A DNA stretch of 64,000 bases from Arthrobacter oryzae (GTDB lineage Bacteria > Actinomycetota > Actinomycetes > Actinomycetales > Micrococcaceae): positions 62,001-126,000 of the forward strand of contig NZ_JAUSSM010000005.1 in NCBI RefSeq assembly GCF_030812315.1, in the 5' to 3' direction. Position 1 is the stretch's first letter. The number at the start of each line of letters is the position of its first letter. Below are positions 1 through 9,801 of this stretch, piece after piece. The notes beneath the pieces are model-generated. The model saw nothing but the letters and a program-made list of their open reading frames with translations. It ran no database searches and had not been told where the DNA came from. The translations under genes were made by a program, and so were the position numbers.

Positions 1-1856
1 CGCTTGTTGACGCCGACGATGTGGACGCCCTCGAAGAGCGCGGAGTTCTGGCGGTCGAGGACTCCCTGCCCCGCCGCGTCAGGATCCAGAGCCAACTGGT
101 TGCCGATGTGGTGCGGGAGAATGTCCCGCCGGGCCGGAGCAACGAGCTCCGCGAAATGGTGTTGTCTGCTGCAGCACCTTCCCTTCGGACGCCAGCCACG
201 GAACTGCCGTTCGCGGTCTGGGCCCTCGATTGCGGCGCAGTGTTGTCGACGGATGAAGCCCTCTCCGCGGCACGACTCGCCAACCGACGACTGGACGCTG
301 CCCTGGCGCTGCGGTTTGTCCGCACCATCAAGGCACATGAGGAGCTAGCCGCGGCGGTCACCGAGGAGGTCACGGCGCTGATGACGCTCGGCGAGGTCGA
401 GGAGGCCCTGGCAGTGGTCCGCCGACATCGCGAGGTGTCACGGGGTGACCCCGCGCTCGCGGAATGGATCGGGTTGCTCCTGGCGGAGAGCTCGGTGTTC
501 CTCGCCACCCCTGATGCCTGGCAAGAGGCCCCGGATTCCCTAACCCGGGCACGGAAGGTACTTTACGAAGACTCAACAGGTCCGGCCGCCGAACTGTCGG
601 TGCCGGACCTCCGGCGCATCCGGGAACAGCTGACGCTGGCCGAAGCCGAAGCGGCAAGCTACGCCGGTACCTACCGTGATATGGCTGCCAGCCTTGCCGA
701 AGCCCTGGACAACGTTGAATTCCACAGCGCGGAATTCCGGCTTCAGGCAGGCAGCTGGCTGTGCGAAGCCTGGGCCGTGACCGGTCGACAGTCCGACGCC
801 GCCGATCTCGCCGAACAGCTGAAGCTGCAGTGCCTGCGGCCGGAAATTCCGGTGGCTATCGCCCAGTCAGTGATCTCGCGGCTGCGCTTCGCCTACCTGG
901 TGGCCGGCCGGTGGGACGAGGCGACGGAGACGCTGCCCACCGAGGACTGGCTGCCGACTTTCGCCGTCTACCGGCGGTTCAGCGCCACCGAAGTGCCCGA
1001 GGCGATCTGCGCCTGCATGCAGGGCCGCGGACGCGACGGGCTGGACCTGCTAGTTCCCGGCATCAGCCAGCTGCGGATCCAGGACAGCGACGGCATCCTC
1101 ACACTCGCCTGCGCGGCGGCCGCATATGCCTCGGCCCTGCAGGGTGAACGCGAGCAGGCACTTGGCTACCTGGCAGAGACGGCCTCCGGCTCCAGGCGGA
1201 AAACATGGAAGGTTTCCAGGGCGGAAGGGTACTTCACGGCGCTGGCGCGGGCGGAGCTGGATGGCCCGCGGACCGGGATTGAGCAGCTGCTGCGCCTGGC
1301 AGACGAGGACCGCGCCACGGGTACGGTGGGGCATGAGCTGCTGTGCCTGAGCTCGGCCGTCAGGCTGGGAGAAACCGCTGCAGCGCCGCGGCTGCTGGAT
1401 GCCGCATTAAACAGCCAGGGACCCTTTGCGGAACTGTGCACGCAGTACGCACGGGGCGTAATCTCCGGCGGAGCTGACGAACTCATGGCCGCCGCCAACC
1501 TCGCAGCCCGGCTGCACAATGACAGATTTGCCCTGGACATCGCCGAGTCGGTCCTGAACCTCGACCAGGCGCGGCTCGAGAGAAGCCTGATCCGCCAGGC
1601 CAAGCACCTGGCGGAAACCTGCCGCAGGAAGTTGCGGACGCCGCAGGACGGCAACCACGACAGGCTCACGCTCACCGCACGCGAACTCCAAATAGCGCAG
1701 CTGGCTGCAGCCGGAGCGAGCAACAAGAGCATCGCGGCCCAGCTCCACGTTTCGGTACGGACGGTCGAGGGCCACCTGTACCAGATCTACGGCAAGCTAA
1801 AAATCGAAGAGCGCTTGGAGCTTCCGGTAGCCCTTGGCAGTACAGGAGATAACTAG
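1..1856 (+). CDS. ATPase-type LuxR family transcriptional regulator (5' truncated by window edge)
   Basis: The reading frame is open from base 3, so the N-terminus, probably including a nucleotide-binding domain, lies outside the window. The visible ~617 residues are alanine- and leucine-rich helical repeats of TPR type. They end in a LuxR/NarL helix-turn-helix (LTARELQIAQLAAAGASNKS, then the recognition helix VSVRTVEGHLYQIYGKL). Large regulators of this plan sense signals through the repeats and activate transcription through the HTH. The stop is followed after 2 nt by the next gene, a paralogue of the same architecture, and an AGGAG just inside this gene serves that start, so the two are probably co-transcribed. 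The target genes are not known; the polysaccharide locus downstream is the natural candidate (inference). Confidence 0.85.
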   Translation, partial: LVDADDVDALEERGVLAVEDSLPRRVRIQSQLVADVVRENVPPGRSNELREMVLSAAAPSLRTPATELPFAVWALDCGAVLSTDEALSAARLANRRLDAALALRFVRTIKAHEELAAAVTEEVTALMTLGEVEEALAVVRRHREVSRGDPALAEWIGLLLAESSVFLATPDAWQEAPDSLTRARKVLYEDSTGPAAELSVPDLRRIREQLTLAEAEAASYAGTYRDMAASLAEALDNVEFHSAEFRLQAGSWLCEAWAVTGRQSDAADLAEQLKLQCLRPEIPVAIAQSVISRLRFAYLVAGRWDEATETLPTEDWLPTFAVYRRFSATEVPEAICACMQGRGRDGLDLLVPGISQLRIQDSDGILTLACAAAAYASALQGEREQALGYLAETASGSRRKTWKVSRAEGYFTALARAELDGPRTGIEQLLRLADEDRATGTVGHELLCLSSAVRLGETAAAPRLLDAALNSQGPFAELCTQYARGVISGGADELMAAANLAARLHNDRFALDIAESVLNLDQARLERSLIRQAKHLAETCRRKLRTPQDGNHDRLTLTARELQIAQLAAAGASNKSIAAQLHVSVRTVEGHLYQIYGKLKIEERLELPVALGSTGDN

Positions 1857-1858
1857 CC

Positions 1859-4558
1859 ATGACTGAAACCACCCTCGCGGCAGAGCGGCTGATCGGGCGC
1901 TTCGGCATGGTTGCCTCGGTTGTTGATTGCCTGGTGGACGCGAACGGCCCGGGCGCCCTGATCCTCGGCGACGCCGGCATCGGCAAGACGGCGCTCACCA
2001 ACGAAGTGCTCTTTGAGCTTGGCAGCCGCGTCCGTCCTTTCTACGTCTATGCGGGGCCGTCGCTGTCCGAGGTTCCCTACGCGGCCCTTGCCCCTTTGCT
2101 GACCGCTTTGACACCCGGTCAGACGGACCAGCCCCGTGCCGTGCTTAAGGCGCTCGTGACGGAACTAAATCCGCACGGCCAAAGGGACCAGTCGCAGGCC
2201 GTGCTGGTGGTCGAAGACGCGCACCACCTGGATGACAGCAGTGCCGCTGTCATTGCGCAGTTGGCTGCCGCGGAAGCCGCCAGGGTGGTGCTGCTGTGCA
2301 GGCCGCACCCTTCGCCGCCGCCGGAAGTGCTGTCGATGTGGTCGGAAGGGCTGGTGGACCGCTTCGAGCTGCAGCCGCTGACCAAGGACGAGGTCGAAGA
2401 GCTCTGCACCCGGACGCTGGGCTCACCGCTCGTGCCCAGTGCCAGCGCCGTCCTGTTCAGGTCATCCGGCGGAAACCCGATGTTCCTGCTGGAACTGATA
2501 GCCCACGCCAGGAGCCGCGGCCACCTGCTGCGGCGCAATGACACCTGGGTACTCCTGGGCGAGCCGGGAGCGGCCACCGTACGGCTGATGGACCTGGTCA
2601 GGAACCAGATCATGCAGTTGAACCCTGACCAGCGGCAGGCCCTGGAATCAGTGGCGCTTGCCGAAGCCATCCCCTTAAGCGTCCTGCAGCGCGCCAGCGA
2701 CAGCCGCGCCGTCGACGAACTCAAGGAGCTTCAGTTCATCGCGATTTCCGCAGACCCGGCGAGGCACGTCCGCCTGGCGCAACCGCTGATCGGCGAGGTG
2801 ATCAGGCAGCTGGTGCCGACCGCCCGCAGCGTGACCATTCGACGGCGGATCGTCAACCTTCTGGACTCGCGCCCGGAGACACTGGACGGCAGGCTGCGGC
2901 ACGTCACCTGGGCACTCGAGTCCGGTGCAACCGTTCCCGACGCCGACATCCTGGAGGCCGCGCAGCTGGCGAACCGCCTGTTCATTCCCGAATACGTGGA
3001 ACGGGTAGTGGGCGCCATCAGGGAGCCGTCCCTGAAGCTCGCAGCACAAGTGGAACTTGCCCGCGCCAAGCTGTACGGCCGGGATCCGCTGGGAGCCAGC
3101 CTGTGCCTCGAAGGCGTGGTGGAACAAGCGACCGATCTGCGCACCGTCCGGCAGGCTTCCATGCTGGCGGCCCAACTGGCCGCCGGGCATCGCAACGGGC
3201 CGGAGGCTGTGCTGCGGGCCGCCGATGCCTGGGCCGAGGCCGTCTCCAGGCTGGAAGAGGCCCATCCCGGGTTCGATGCCAAAGAGCTGGAGACCGCCCG
3301 GCTGGGCAGCAGGCTGCTGGCCCTGGAGGGCTACCAGGCTGCTGGACGCCACGTGGAAGCAGAGCCGGAACTGCAGGAGATCTGGGAATCCACGGACGAC
3401 GACGAGTCCCGGCTGCTGGCCGGCACGCTGCTGGCCGAGTCACTGGCACTTACGGGACGGGCCGTTTCGGCACTCCAGGTGGTGATGGTGGTCGAGGACA
3501 TCCTCGCCGCCAGCGGTGACCGACGACTTGAGTACGCCGAGTTCGTGATGCGGCGCTACCTGCTGGCGCTGCTCCATGCGGGGGAACTCGATGTCCTGGA
3601 TGACTATCTGCAAAACCACATCGCCCAGGCCTCCAACTCCCTGATCTACTTTGGCGGGATGCTTCACCTCGCAGCCGGCAACGCAGACCTCCGGCGGGGC
3701 ACCATCGGTGCCGCCCTGCCAAAACTAAGCCAGGCCGCCGAAGTGCTGCGCCTCTCCGATGCCGGCGGTGACCTGCCCGATGCACTCGCGGCCACCGCCT
3801 ATGCAGCGTCCATCCTCAACCGGACGGACTCGGCCAAGGCAAATGCCGACGCCTACGACGCGCTGCTGTCGGACCATCGCCATGCCTCGCTGCTGGGGCG
3901 GGCCTATGCCGTGGCAGCACGGGCCGAACGCATCGGTGTCCAGGCTTCCGTGTCAAAGCTGATGGCCCTCGCCGATGCCGCCGCCGCGTCCGGCTTCCTC
4001 AGCTATGAAGTGGAGATCCTCTCCCTGGTGCTCCGGCTCGGCGACTTGTCAGTGGTGCCGCGCCTTGCCGCCACGGCGGAAGGCTGCGAAGGCCGCAGCG
4101 CGGAATTTGTGGCCGCGTACTGCCGTGCGCTCGCCGCGAAGGACGTCAACCGGCTCGTGGAAATGAGCGATGCCGCGGCCCGGGACGGCCTGGACCTGGC
4201 CGCCGCGGAATGCGCTGCCCACGCCCTGCGGATACTGGAGACCAGGGGGGACAAACCCCGTCAGTTCGAGGCCCAGAAGCTTGTCAAGCAACGCAATGCA
4301 GCCCTCAACAAGACCGGGTCCTCCGCCGCTGAGATGCCGCCGGACCTGCACAAGCTGACGCGGCGCGAGCAGGAAATCGCAGCCCTTGTCCAGGCCGGGG
4401 CGAGCAATCGCGAGATCGCCCTTCAGCTTGGGCTTTCGCTCCGGACCGTGGAAGGCCACCTGTACCGGATGTTCGCGAAACTCGGCATTAGCCACCGGGA
4501 AGACCTGGCCATGGTGGCCTACGGTGCCCGCCACGCCGGGTTGCCCGGCACCGCGTAG
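1859..4558 (+). CDS. ATPase-LuxR family transcriptional regulator (LAL-like)
   Basis: This 899-residue protein has an N-terminal AAA/STAND-type ATPase: Walker A GDAGIGKT at residues 37-44 and Walker B VLVVED at about 115-120. A long helical repeat region follows. The last ~60 residues form a LuxR-type HTH (LTRREQEIAALVQAGASNRE and then SLRTVEGHLYRMFAKLGI). ATP binding is expected to switch the protein between inactive and DNA-binding states, as in MalT/LAL regulators. The ATG lies about 10 nt behind AGGAG (1844-1848) and 2 nt after the preceding paralogue. It sits directly upstream of the polysaccharide locus, whose promoters carry a shared activator-like element. Control of those promoters by this protein is inference. 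Confidence 0.88.
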   Translation: MTETTLAAERLIGRFGMVASVVDCLVDANGPGALILGDAGIGKTALTNEVLFELGSRVRPFYVYAGPSLSEVPYAALAPLLTALTPGQTDQPRAVLKALVTELNPHGQRDQSQAVLVVEDAHHLDDSSAAVIAQLAAAEAARVVLLCRPHPSPPPEVLSMWSEGLVDRFELQPLTKDEVEELCTRTLGSPLVPSASAVLFRSSGGNPMFLLELIAHARSRGHLLRRNDTWVLLGEPGAATVRLMDLVRNQIMQLNPDQRQALESVALAEAIPLSVLQRASDSRAVDELKELQFIAISADPARHVRLAQPLIGEVIRQLVPTARSVTIRRRIVNLLDSRPETLDGRLRHVTWALESGATVPDADILEAAQLANRLFIPEYVERVVGAIREPSLKLAAQVELARAKLYGRDPLGASLCLEGVVEQATDLRTVRQASMLAAQLAAGHRNGPEAVLRAADAWAEAVSRLEEAHPGFDAKELETARLGSRLLALEGYQAAGRHVEAEPELQEIWESTDDDESRLLAGTLLAESLALTGRAVSALQVVMVVEDILAASGDRRLEYAEFVMRRYLLALLHAGELDVLDDYLQNHIAQASNSLIYFGGMLHLAAGNADLRRGTIGAALPKLSQAAEVLRLSDAGGDLPDALAATAYAASILNRTDSAKANADAYDALLSDHRHASLLGRAYAVAARAERIGVQASVSKLMALADAAAASGFLSYEVEILSLVLRLGDLSVVPRLAATAEGCEGRSAEFVAAYCRALAAKDVNRLVEMSDAAARDGLDLAAAECAAHALRILETRGDKPRQFEAQKLVKQRNAALNKTGSSAAEMPPDLHKLTRREQEIAALVQAGASNREIALQLGLSLRTVEGHLYRMFAKLGISHREDLAMVAYGARHAGLPGTA

Positions 4559-4739
4559 TTACGTCATCCCTGAGCTGAACGGCACGGGCCCGGGAACCGG
4601 GACCGCCCGACGTCGGCTTCCGGCTGCCGGCCAGCCCCTGAGCGGCTGCCCGTGAAGGTAGTAAGGCCGCCCGGCTGCCCGTAGAAATCTTCCTGCGCGC
4701 CGAAAACGGAGCCGCCACTCATTTCGCGCTGCCCCCAAA

Positions 4740-4860
4740 CGAGTACTGATGCGAGTAGTGGGGGCGGGCCGGGCGCGTACCACCCAGTTCCGGCCGGTGA
4801 TGCACCCGCAAAGACGGGTAGAGCCCACTCGCGCCCCGGCAGGTGGTTGGTTAATACGCT
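4740..4860 (+). promoter_or_regulatory. Promoter P1 with shared GTAG-N4-YACTC activator element
   Basis: AAAGAC at 4810-4815, two bases, GTAG at 4818-4821, four bases, then CACTC at 4826-4830. After 24 nt comes a -10-like TACGCT at 4855-4860. No -35 hexamer is visible, which fits activator dependence. Further upstream, 4740-4761 (CGAGTAC...CGAGTAGTGG) resembles 11863-11884 of promoter P2 at 18 of 22 positions. The interval between this upstream box and the AAAGAC block is 67 nt here and 57 nt in P2, a difference of one helical turn. The stretch 4559-4739 before it shows nothing recognisable. Confidence 0.6.
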
Positions 4861-4866
4861 GTAGCT

Positions 4867-5122
4867 TGTTGGGCCGCAGGCAAATATTGGGGAAAGAAGT
4901 GGGTCTCTAAATGCATCAATCAGCTGACACTTGGCTTTCGGAATTTCATGTGGCTATCCACCTGGAAAGATCCTCCAGGGCGACCAGCATCCCGCCGATG
5001 GCGGGTACCCCATTCGAGCCGGCGACGATCCGGGCAGCGTCTTCTGAGACCGGGATCTGCCAGTCTTCGTCGCCGGCTTTCTTACAAACGGGACAAATCG
5101 AATACCGGGAGGTCGGTTTAGC
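4867..5122 (+). promoter_or_regulatory. Structured 5' leader of the UDP-sugar dehydrogenase transcript
   Basis: This is the untranslated stretch between the P1 -10 box and the first gene. It begins with a purine-rich segment and GGGTCTC at 4901-4907. A perfect 11-bp stem (GCCGGCGACGA at 5018-5028 with 5067-5077) holds an inner GGCAG/CTGCC stem (5033-5037 / 5057-5061). Its loop carries GAGACC at 5046-5051, the exact complement of GGTCTC at 4902-4907. A T-rich tract follows the outer stem, so attenuation is possible. A smaller hairpin CCCGCC/GGCGGG lies near 4991-5006. The second polysaccharide transcript has the same arrangement. No named riboswitch class was recognised. Confidence 0.5.
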
Positions 5123-6556
5123 ATGACACCGAACACCAAGCTAAAATCCCATAAGGCACCGCTGACCAGGGCAGCCCTTCCACCGCTGCTTGAGGATTCC
5201 CGGGAATGGCCGGAAAACGGAGCCGGAGCGCCTGAAGGGGCGGCGGAAGCCGTTGAATCACAGGCCCCGGCGAGCGAAGCAGATGCCCAGGATCTCACGT
5301 TCACTTTTGACGTCGCAATTGTCGGACTGGGCTACGTCGGCCTGCCGACGGCCCTCGCCATCAACGCCTCAGGACGGCGTGTCCTGGGACTGGACGTTTC
5401 CGAGAACAGGCTGGCGGTAATCCGGTCCCAGCAGGCAGACCTGCTCGACTCGGACAAGGTCCGCCTCAACAACGCACTTGAGGATCCCTCGTTCATGATC
5501 AGCACGGATCTCTCGCTGCTGGCCCGGGCAGCAGCAGTGGTGGTCTGTGTTCCCACTCCTGTGGATCCCTACCTGGTGCCGGATCTCGGGATTCTCCGGG
5601 CAGCCTGCGCTTCGGTGGTTGAATTCGCGGTGCCGGGCCAGCTGCTGATGCTGACGTCGACCACCTACGTGGGTTCCACGAGGGACCTCCTGGCCGTTCC
5701 GCTGGCTGCCAAGGGCCTTATCCCCGGCAGGGACGTCTTTGTGGCTTTCTCCCCGGAGCGCATCAATCCCGGAGTGGACGCCTTCTCACACGAAGACGTC
5801 CCGAGGGTGGTAGGCGGAGTCACACCGGCTTGCGGTGAAGCCGCAGAGGCGCTGCTGCAGGCCAGCACCAAGCTGGTGCACGTCGTGCCCTCCGCAGATG
5901 TTGCCGAGATGACCAAGCTCGTCGAAAACACCTTCAGGGCAGTGAACATCGCCCTGGCCAACGAGTTCGCGGATATTTGCCACGGCCTCGGCATGGAGGT
6001 CATGGACGTGATTGATGCGGCCTCGACCAAGCCCTACGGCTTTATGCCGTTCACCCCCGGGCCGGGCGTCGGCGGCCACTGCATCCCCTGCGACCCGCAC
6101 TACCTGCTGTGGCAGCTGCGGAAAGCCAGGGTCACGGCACCCGTCATCGAACACGCCATGGCCGGCATCGCCGGAAGGCCCCACCAGGTGGTGGAAAAGG
6201 CCCGCCGCATCCTGTCGGACCGGAACCATGGAATCTCCGGCGCGCGCGTCCTGGTCCTTGGCGTGGCCTACAAACCCGACGTTGAGGACCTCCGCGAATC
6301 TCCGGCACTGGAAATCATCGCCGCGATGATCGCCGGCGGCGCTGACGTGGCGTACCACGACCCGTGGTGCCCCACCGCTCCGGACGGCCAAGGCGGTGCT
6401 CTGGAGTCCCTGGAGGATCCGTCGGTCTGGGACGCAGATCTGGTGATCCTGCACACGAGGCACGCCGCAATGGACATCGATTGGCTGCGCGAGGCGCCGG
6501 CCGTCCTTGACACCACCTACCGGCTACCCGCCGGCACGAACGTCACCCGGTTGTGA
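5123..6556 (+). CDS. UDP-N-acetylhexosamine 6-dehydrogenase (UDP-glucose/GDP-mannose dehydrogenase family)
   Basis: The enzyme should oxidise C6 of a UDP-HexNAc (or UDP-hexose) to a uronic acid for polysaccharide synthesis in the cytoplasm, using two NAD+. An unusual ~55-residue polar N-terminal extension precedes the Rossmann motif VGLGYVGLPTA. The catalytic cysteine motif GPGVGGHCIPCDPHYL is of the WecC/WbpA type, which points to an N-acetylated substrate rather than UDP-glucose. Its 477 residues fit the family plus the extension. The ATG is 10-15 nt behind GGGAGGT. It is the first gene after promoter P1 and its leader, followed by an epimerase and an SLH-anchored deacetylase. Substrate choice is inferred from the motif only. 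Confidence 0.88.
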   Translation: MTPNTKLKSHKAPLTRAALPPLLEDSREWPENGAGAPEGAAEAVESQAPASEADAQDLTFTFDVAIVGLGYVGLPTALAINASGRRVLGLDVSENRLAVIRSQQADLLDSDKVRLNNALEDPSFMISTDLSLLARAAAVVVCVPTPVDPYLVPDLGILRAACASVVEFAVPGQLLMLTSTTYVGSTRDLLAVPLAAKGLIPGRDVFVAFSPERINPGVDAFSHEDVPRVVGGVTPACGEAAEALLQASTKLVHVVPSADVAEMTKLVENTFRAVNIALANEFADICHGLGMEVMDVIDAASTKPYGFMPFTPGPGVGGHCIPCDPHYLLWQLRKARVTAPVIEHAMAGIAGRPHQVVEKARRILSDRNHGISGARVLVLGVAYKPDVEDLRESPALEIIAAMIAGGADVAYHDPWCPTAPDGQGGALESLEDPSVWDADLVILHTRHAAMDIDWLREAPAVLDTTYRLPAGTNVTRL

Positions 6557-6596
6557 TTCCAGCGGTTTCGCTGGTCTTCAAAAGAAAGTAGGAGAA

Positions 6597-7604
6597 GTGA
6601 AAACAGCAATCACCGGCGGAGCCGGCTTCATCGGGAGCCATCTCGTGGAGCACCTCCTCGCGGCCGGCGACAAAGTCACGGTGTTGGATGACCTCTCTAC
6701 CGGCCGCCTGGAAAACCTCCGGACTGTGATCGGCCACCGGGATTTTCATTTCGTCGAGGGCAGCATCCTCGACCGCGCGGCGGTGGACCGGGTGGTGGCC
6801 GGCGCTGACCGGGTCTTCCACCTGGCTGCCGCCGTCGGCGTGAACCTGATTGTGGAGCACCCGCTGGAGAGCCTGCGGACGAACATCCACGGCACGGAAG
6901 TGGTGTTGGATGCCGTGCTGGAATCCGGTGCGTCGCTGCTGCTGGCATCCACCAGCGAGATTTACGGCAAGAACACTTCGGACAGCCTGTCCGAGGAATC
7001 GGACCGGATCCTCGGCTCGGCGCTCAAGTCCCGGTGGACGTACGCGGCTGCCAAGGGAATCGACGAGGCGTTCGCGCACGCCTACTGGCGGCAGTTCGGG
7101 CTTCCGGTGGCGATCGTACGGCTGTTCAACACGGTGGGTCCGAGGCAAACGGGGCGGTACGGAATGGTGGTGCCGCGCCTGGTCAAGCAGGCGCTCGCCG
7201 GCGAACCCCTGACGGTTTACGGCGATGGCCACCAGACACGGTGCTTCTCCTACGTGGGCGACATCGTCCCCGCCATCACCAGGATTTCCGAGGAGGAGTC
7301 CGCCTACGGCAATGCCTACAACCTTGGCGGCAGCTACGAGATTTCGATCCTGACCCTCGCCCAGAGGATCGTCGAACTGCTTGGCAGCGAAAGCCCCATC
7401 ACGCTGGTGCCCTACGAGCAGGCGTATGCCGAGGGCTATGAGGACATGCGCCGCCGTGTACCCAACAACAGCAAAGCGAAGGATCTGGTGGGCTTCGATC
7501 CCAAGACCACCCTGGACCAGATCATCCAGAACGTGGCGGCCGACCACCGCCCGGTAAAAGCGCCCGATCCACTCGGGTGGAAAGTCACGATGGCGGCCAA
7601 CTAG
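6597..7604 (+). CDS. NAD-dependent nucleotide-sugar epimerase/dehydratase (extended SDR)
   Basis: The GTG start follows AGGAG (6590-6594), 40 nt after the dehydrogenase stop; the frame opens further upstream inside the previous gene but has no better start. The protein begins MKTAITGGAGFIGSHLVEHL, the NAD-binding TGxxGFIG motif of extended short-chain dehydrogenases. The catalytic YxxxK appears as YAAAK, and FNTVGPRQTG and NLGG match GalE / UDP-sugar epimerases and decarboxylases. At about 335 residues it has the family's normal length. It probably makes a precursor for the polysaccharide built by this locus. Whether it epimerises C4 or C5, or decarboxylates the uronic acid made by its neighbour, cannot be told from motifs. 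Confidence 0.88.
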   Translation: MKTAITGGAGFIGSHLVEHLLAAGDKVTVLDDLSTGRLENLRTVIGHRDFHFVEGSILDRAAVDRVVAGADRVFHLAAAVGVNLIVEHPLESLRTNIHGTEVVLDAVLESGASLLLASTSEIYGKNTSDSLSEESDRILGSALKSRWTYAAAKGIDEAFAHAYWRQFGLPVAIVRLFNTVGPRQTGRYGMVVPRLVKQALAGEPLTVYGDGHQTRCFSYVGDIVPAITRISEEESAYGNAYNLGGSYEISILTLAQRIVELLGSESPITLVPYEQAYAEGYEDMRRRVPNNSKAKDLVGFDPKTTLDQIIQNVAADHRPVKAPDPLGWKVTMAAN

Positions 7605-7684
7605 CCGTCCGTGAGGTGCCGCGCCGGACGGGGGGCGGCAACCGTCAAAAGTTATGTGCACCTTCGACGAGAGAGTTGAGTTCC

Positions 7685-9655
7685 ATGACGCTTCTGCAAC
7701 GCTACACTGCGGCCTCGGAGCCCCGGCACAGGGCTGAACGGCCGCCCGGCCGGCGGAAGTCCCGCTGGCTGGCGGCTTCCACCACGGTGGCCTTGGCCGC
7801 CTCCCTTTTGGGGCTCACTGCCCCGGCCGCCAATGCGGTCGGCGAAACGGTCGTGACGCTGACGTTCGACGACGCCAACGCCGACCAGATTCCTGCCGCA
7901 GCCAAGATCAATGCGCTGGGCATGCCCGGCACGTTCTTCCTGCCCTCCGGCTACATGAACCGTCCGAATTATATGACCACAGCCCAGGCCCAGGCCCTTC
8001 AGGCCGCAGGCAACGAGATCGGCGGCCACAGCGTGACCCACGCTGACCTTGCGGCAGTGGGACCCGATGAACTCGCACGTCAGGTCTGCGGCGACCGGGC
8101 CACCCTGTCCGGATACGGGCTGGACGTTCAGAACTTCGCTTATCCGTTTGCGTCGTCAAACCCGAGCGCGGAAGCCGCTGTGGCAGCGTGCAACTACAAC
8201 AGTGCGCGCGGCCTCGGCGATATCCGGAGCAAGGTTGCCGGTTCGGAGACCTTTCCGTTTGCCGAGTCACTGACGCCGGCGAACCCCTTCTACACCGGAG
8301 CGCCCGACCAACTCGATGAGACCTGGACCCTGGCGGATATGCAGACCTTGGTCACCCAGGCTCAGGCGAATGGTGGCGGCTGGGTCCAACTCACCTTCCA
8401 CCACATCGGGACGGGCATCGACCCCGTCTCTGGCGTGAAGGATCCCCTCACCGTCAGCACGGAGGTCTTCAACCAGTTCGCGGACTGGCTGGCAAATCAG
8501 GAGGCCACAAACACCACCAACCCGGTGCAGGTGAAGACGGTCAAGGAAGTCATCAACCAGCCCACCAAGGCTGTGATTGCAGGTCCTGCGGCCCCGGCAC
8601 CCCAGACCACCGGCAACCTCATCAAAAACCCAAGCCTTGAGACCCCCGGATTGAACGGGTCACTTCTCCCGCGGTGCTGGCAGGGCGGCGGTTACGGAAC
8701 CAACACCCGCACCTTCTCGAACGTGTCACCGGGCCACGCCGGTACAGCCACAGCCGCGCAGCAGCTTGTGGTGTCGGGGTACGCCACAGGAGACGGCAAG
8801 CTGCTGCCCCAACTGGACACAGGGGAGTGCGCTCCGAGCGCCACCCCCGGACACGTCTACGAGGCCAAGGCCTGGTACAAGGCGGTGGGCGGAGTAACGC
8901 AGTTCGATGCGCACTACCGGACGGCCCAGGGTGCCTGGGTTTACTGGACGTCCAGCCCTTGGTTTGCCGCATCTGACACTTGGGTGCAGGCCAAGTGGGA
9001 TACGCCGGCCGTTCCTGCGGACGCGACGGCCATCAGCATCGGGCTAAACCTGTTTGCCAACGGCACGCTCACCACCGACGACTATGAGTTGTACGACAAG
9101 GCGGGCATTAAGACGTTCAGCGACGTTGCCACCACCAACCAGTTCTACAACGAGATCAGCTGGCTATCCAACAACCTCATCACCCAGGGGTATGCGGATG
9201 GCACGTTCCGGCCGCTGACGTCGATCAACCGGGACGCCATGGCAGCCTTCCTCTACCGGCTGGCGGGCAGCCCGGCTGTCCCGGCCAATGCCCCGACGTT
9301 TACGGACGTAGCGCCGAGCAACCAGTTCTACAACGAGATCCGCTGGCTTGCTTCGCGGGGGATCTCCACCGGTTATCCGGACGGAACCTACCGGCCGCTG
9401 CAACCCGTCAACCGTGACGCCATGGCGGCGTTCCTTTACCGCTACAACGGCAGCCCCGCCGTTCCGGGTACTGCACCAACGTTCCCGGACGTCACCTCGG
9501 GCAATCAGTTCTACAACGAGATCCGCTGGCTCGGAGCGACGGGAATCACCACGGGCTATCCGGATGGTACGTTCCGTCCGGTGCAGCCCATCAACAGGGA
9601 TGCCATGGCCGCCTTCGTTTACCGCTACAACCTGAACTTCCCCAAGGGCATGTAG
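7685..9655 (+). CDS. Secreted polysaccharide deacetylase with carbohydrate-binding-like domain and three SLH repeats
   Basis: The ATG is chosen because an arginine-rich N-region and a hydrophobic signal peptide ending near APAANA follow at once. The NodB (CE4) domain has TFDD at residues 60-63 and HSVTH at 115-119, so the Asp-His-His metal triad is intact. It should remove acetyl groups from N-acetylated glycans outside the cell. A ~150-residue jelly-roll-like module (NLIKNPSLE ... TTDDYELYD) follows, matching modules in the two paralogues at 12350 and 13863. The C-terminus has three SLH repeats (from about residue 475), each with NQFYNEI, an acidic loop and INRDAMAAFLYR, which would tether it to the cell wall. 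Total 656 residues. It ends the P1-driven gene set. Confidence 0.92.
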   Translation: MTLLQRYTAASEPRHRAERPPGRRKSRWLAASTTVALAASLLGLTAPAANAVGETVVTLTFDDANADQIPAAAKINALGMPGTFFLPSGYMNRPNYMTTAQAQALQAAGNEIGGHSVTHADLAAVGPDELARQVCGDRATLSGYGLDVQNFAYPFASSNPSAEAAVAACNYNSARGLGDIRSKVAGSETFPFAESLTPANPFYTGAPDQLDETWTLADMQTLVTQAQANGGGWVQLTFHHIGTGIDPVSGVKDPLTVSTEVFNQFADWLANQEATNTTNPVQVKTVKEVINQPTKAVIAGPAAPAPQTTGNLIKNPSLETPGLNGSLLPRCWQGGGYGTNTRTFSNVSPGHAGTATAAQQLVVSGYATGDGKLLPQLDTGECAPSATPGHVYEAKAWYKAVGGVTQFDAHYRTAQGAWVYWTSSPWFAASDTWVQAKWDTPAVPADATAISIGLNLFANGTLTTDDYELYDKAGIKTFSDVATTNQFYNEISWLSNNLITQGYADGTFRPLTSINRDAMAAFLYRLAGSPAVPANAPTFTDVAPSNQFYNEIRWLASRGISTGYPDGTYRPLQPVNRDAMAAFLYRYNGSPAVPGTAPTFPDVTSGNQFYNEIRWLGATGITTGYPDGTFRPVQPINRDAMAAFVYRYNLNFPKGM

Positions 9656-9707
9656 GGCCGCCCGGCAGGTAGGTTCCCAACCATTTAGTTCCCAGCAATG
9701 GCACGGG

Positions 9708-9744
9708 CGGCCGTGCATCCGGAAAGTCCCCGGATGCGCGGCCG
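9708..9744 (+). terminator. Rho-independent-type terminator after the SLH deacetylase
   Basis: A 15-bp stem (9708-9722 with 9730-9744, one imperfect pair) encloses a 7-nt loop, about 50 nt beyond the deacetylase stop. There is no long T tract, as is common in high-GC actinobacteria. It separates the P1 gene set from the lipoprotein gene that follows. Confidence 0.6.
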
Positions 9745-9801
9745 TCCTCGCCGCTGTCCTGTCCGCAACACCGCAGCCCCATTTGATTCGGGGGATCAGA
9801 G

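Noticed and set aside
4740..4835. Cyclic-di-GMP (GEMM) riboswitch suggested by CGCAAAGACGGGTAG
   Set aside because: The GCAAAG core recalls GEMM RNAs, but the block lies upstream of the inferred -10 box, lacks the GAAA tetraloop-receptor arrangement, and fits a promoter element shared at fixed spacing much better.
4911..5126. 71-codon ORF ahead of the UDP-sugar dehydrogenase
   Set aside because: No well-placed ribosome site, no family resemblance, and it overlaps the hairpin leader; treated as leader RNA.
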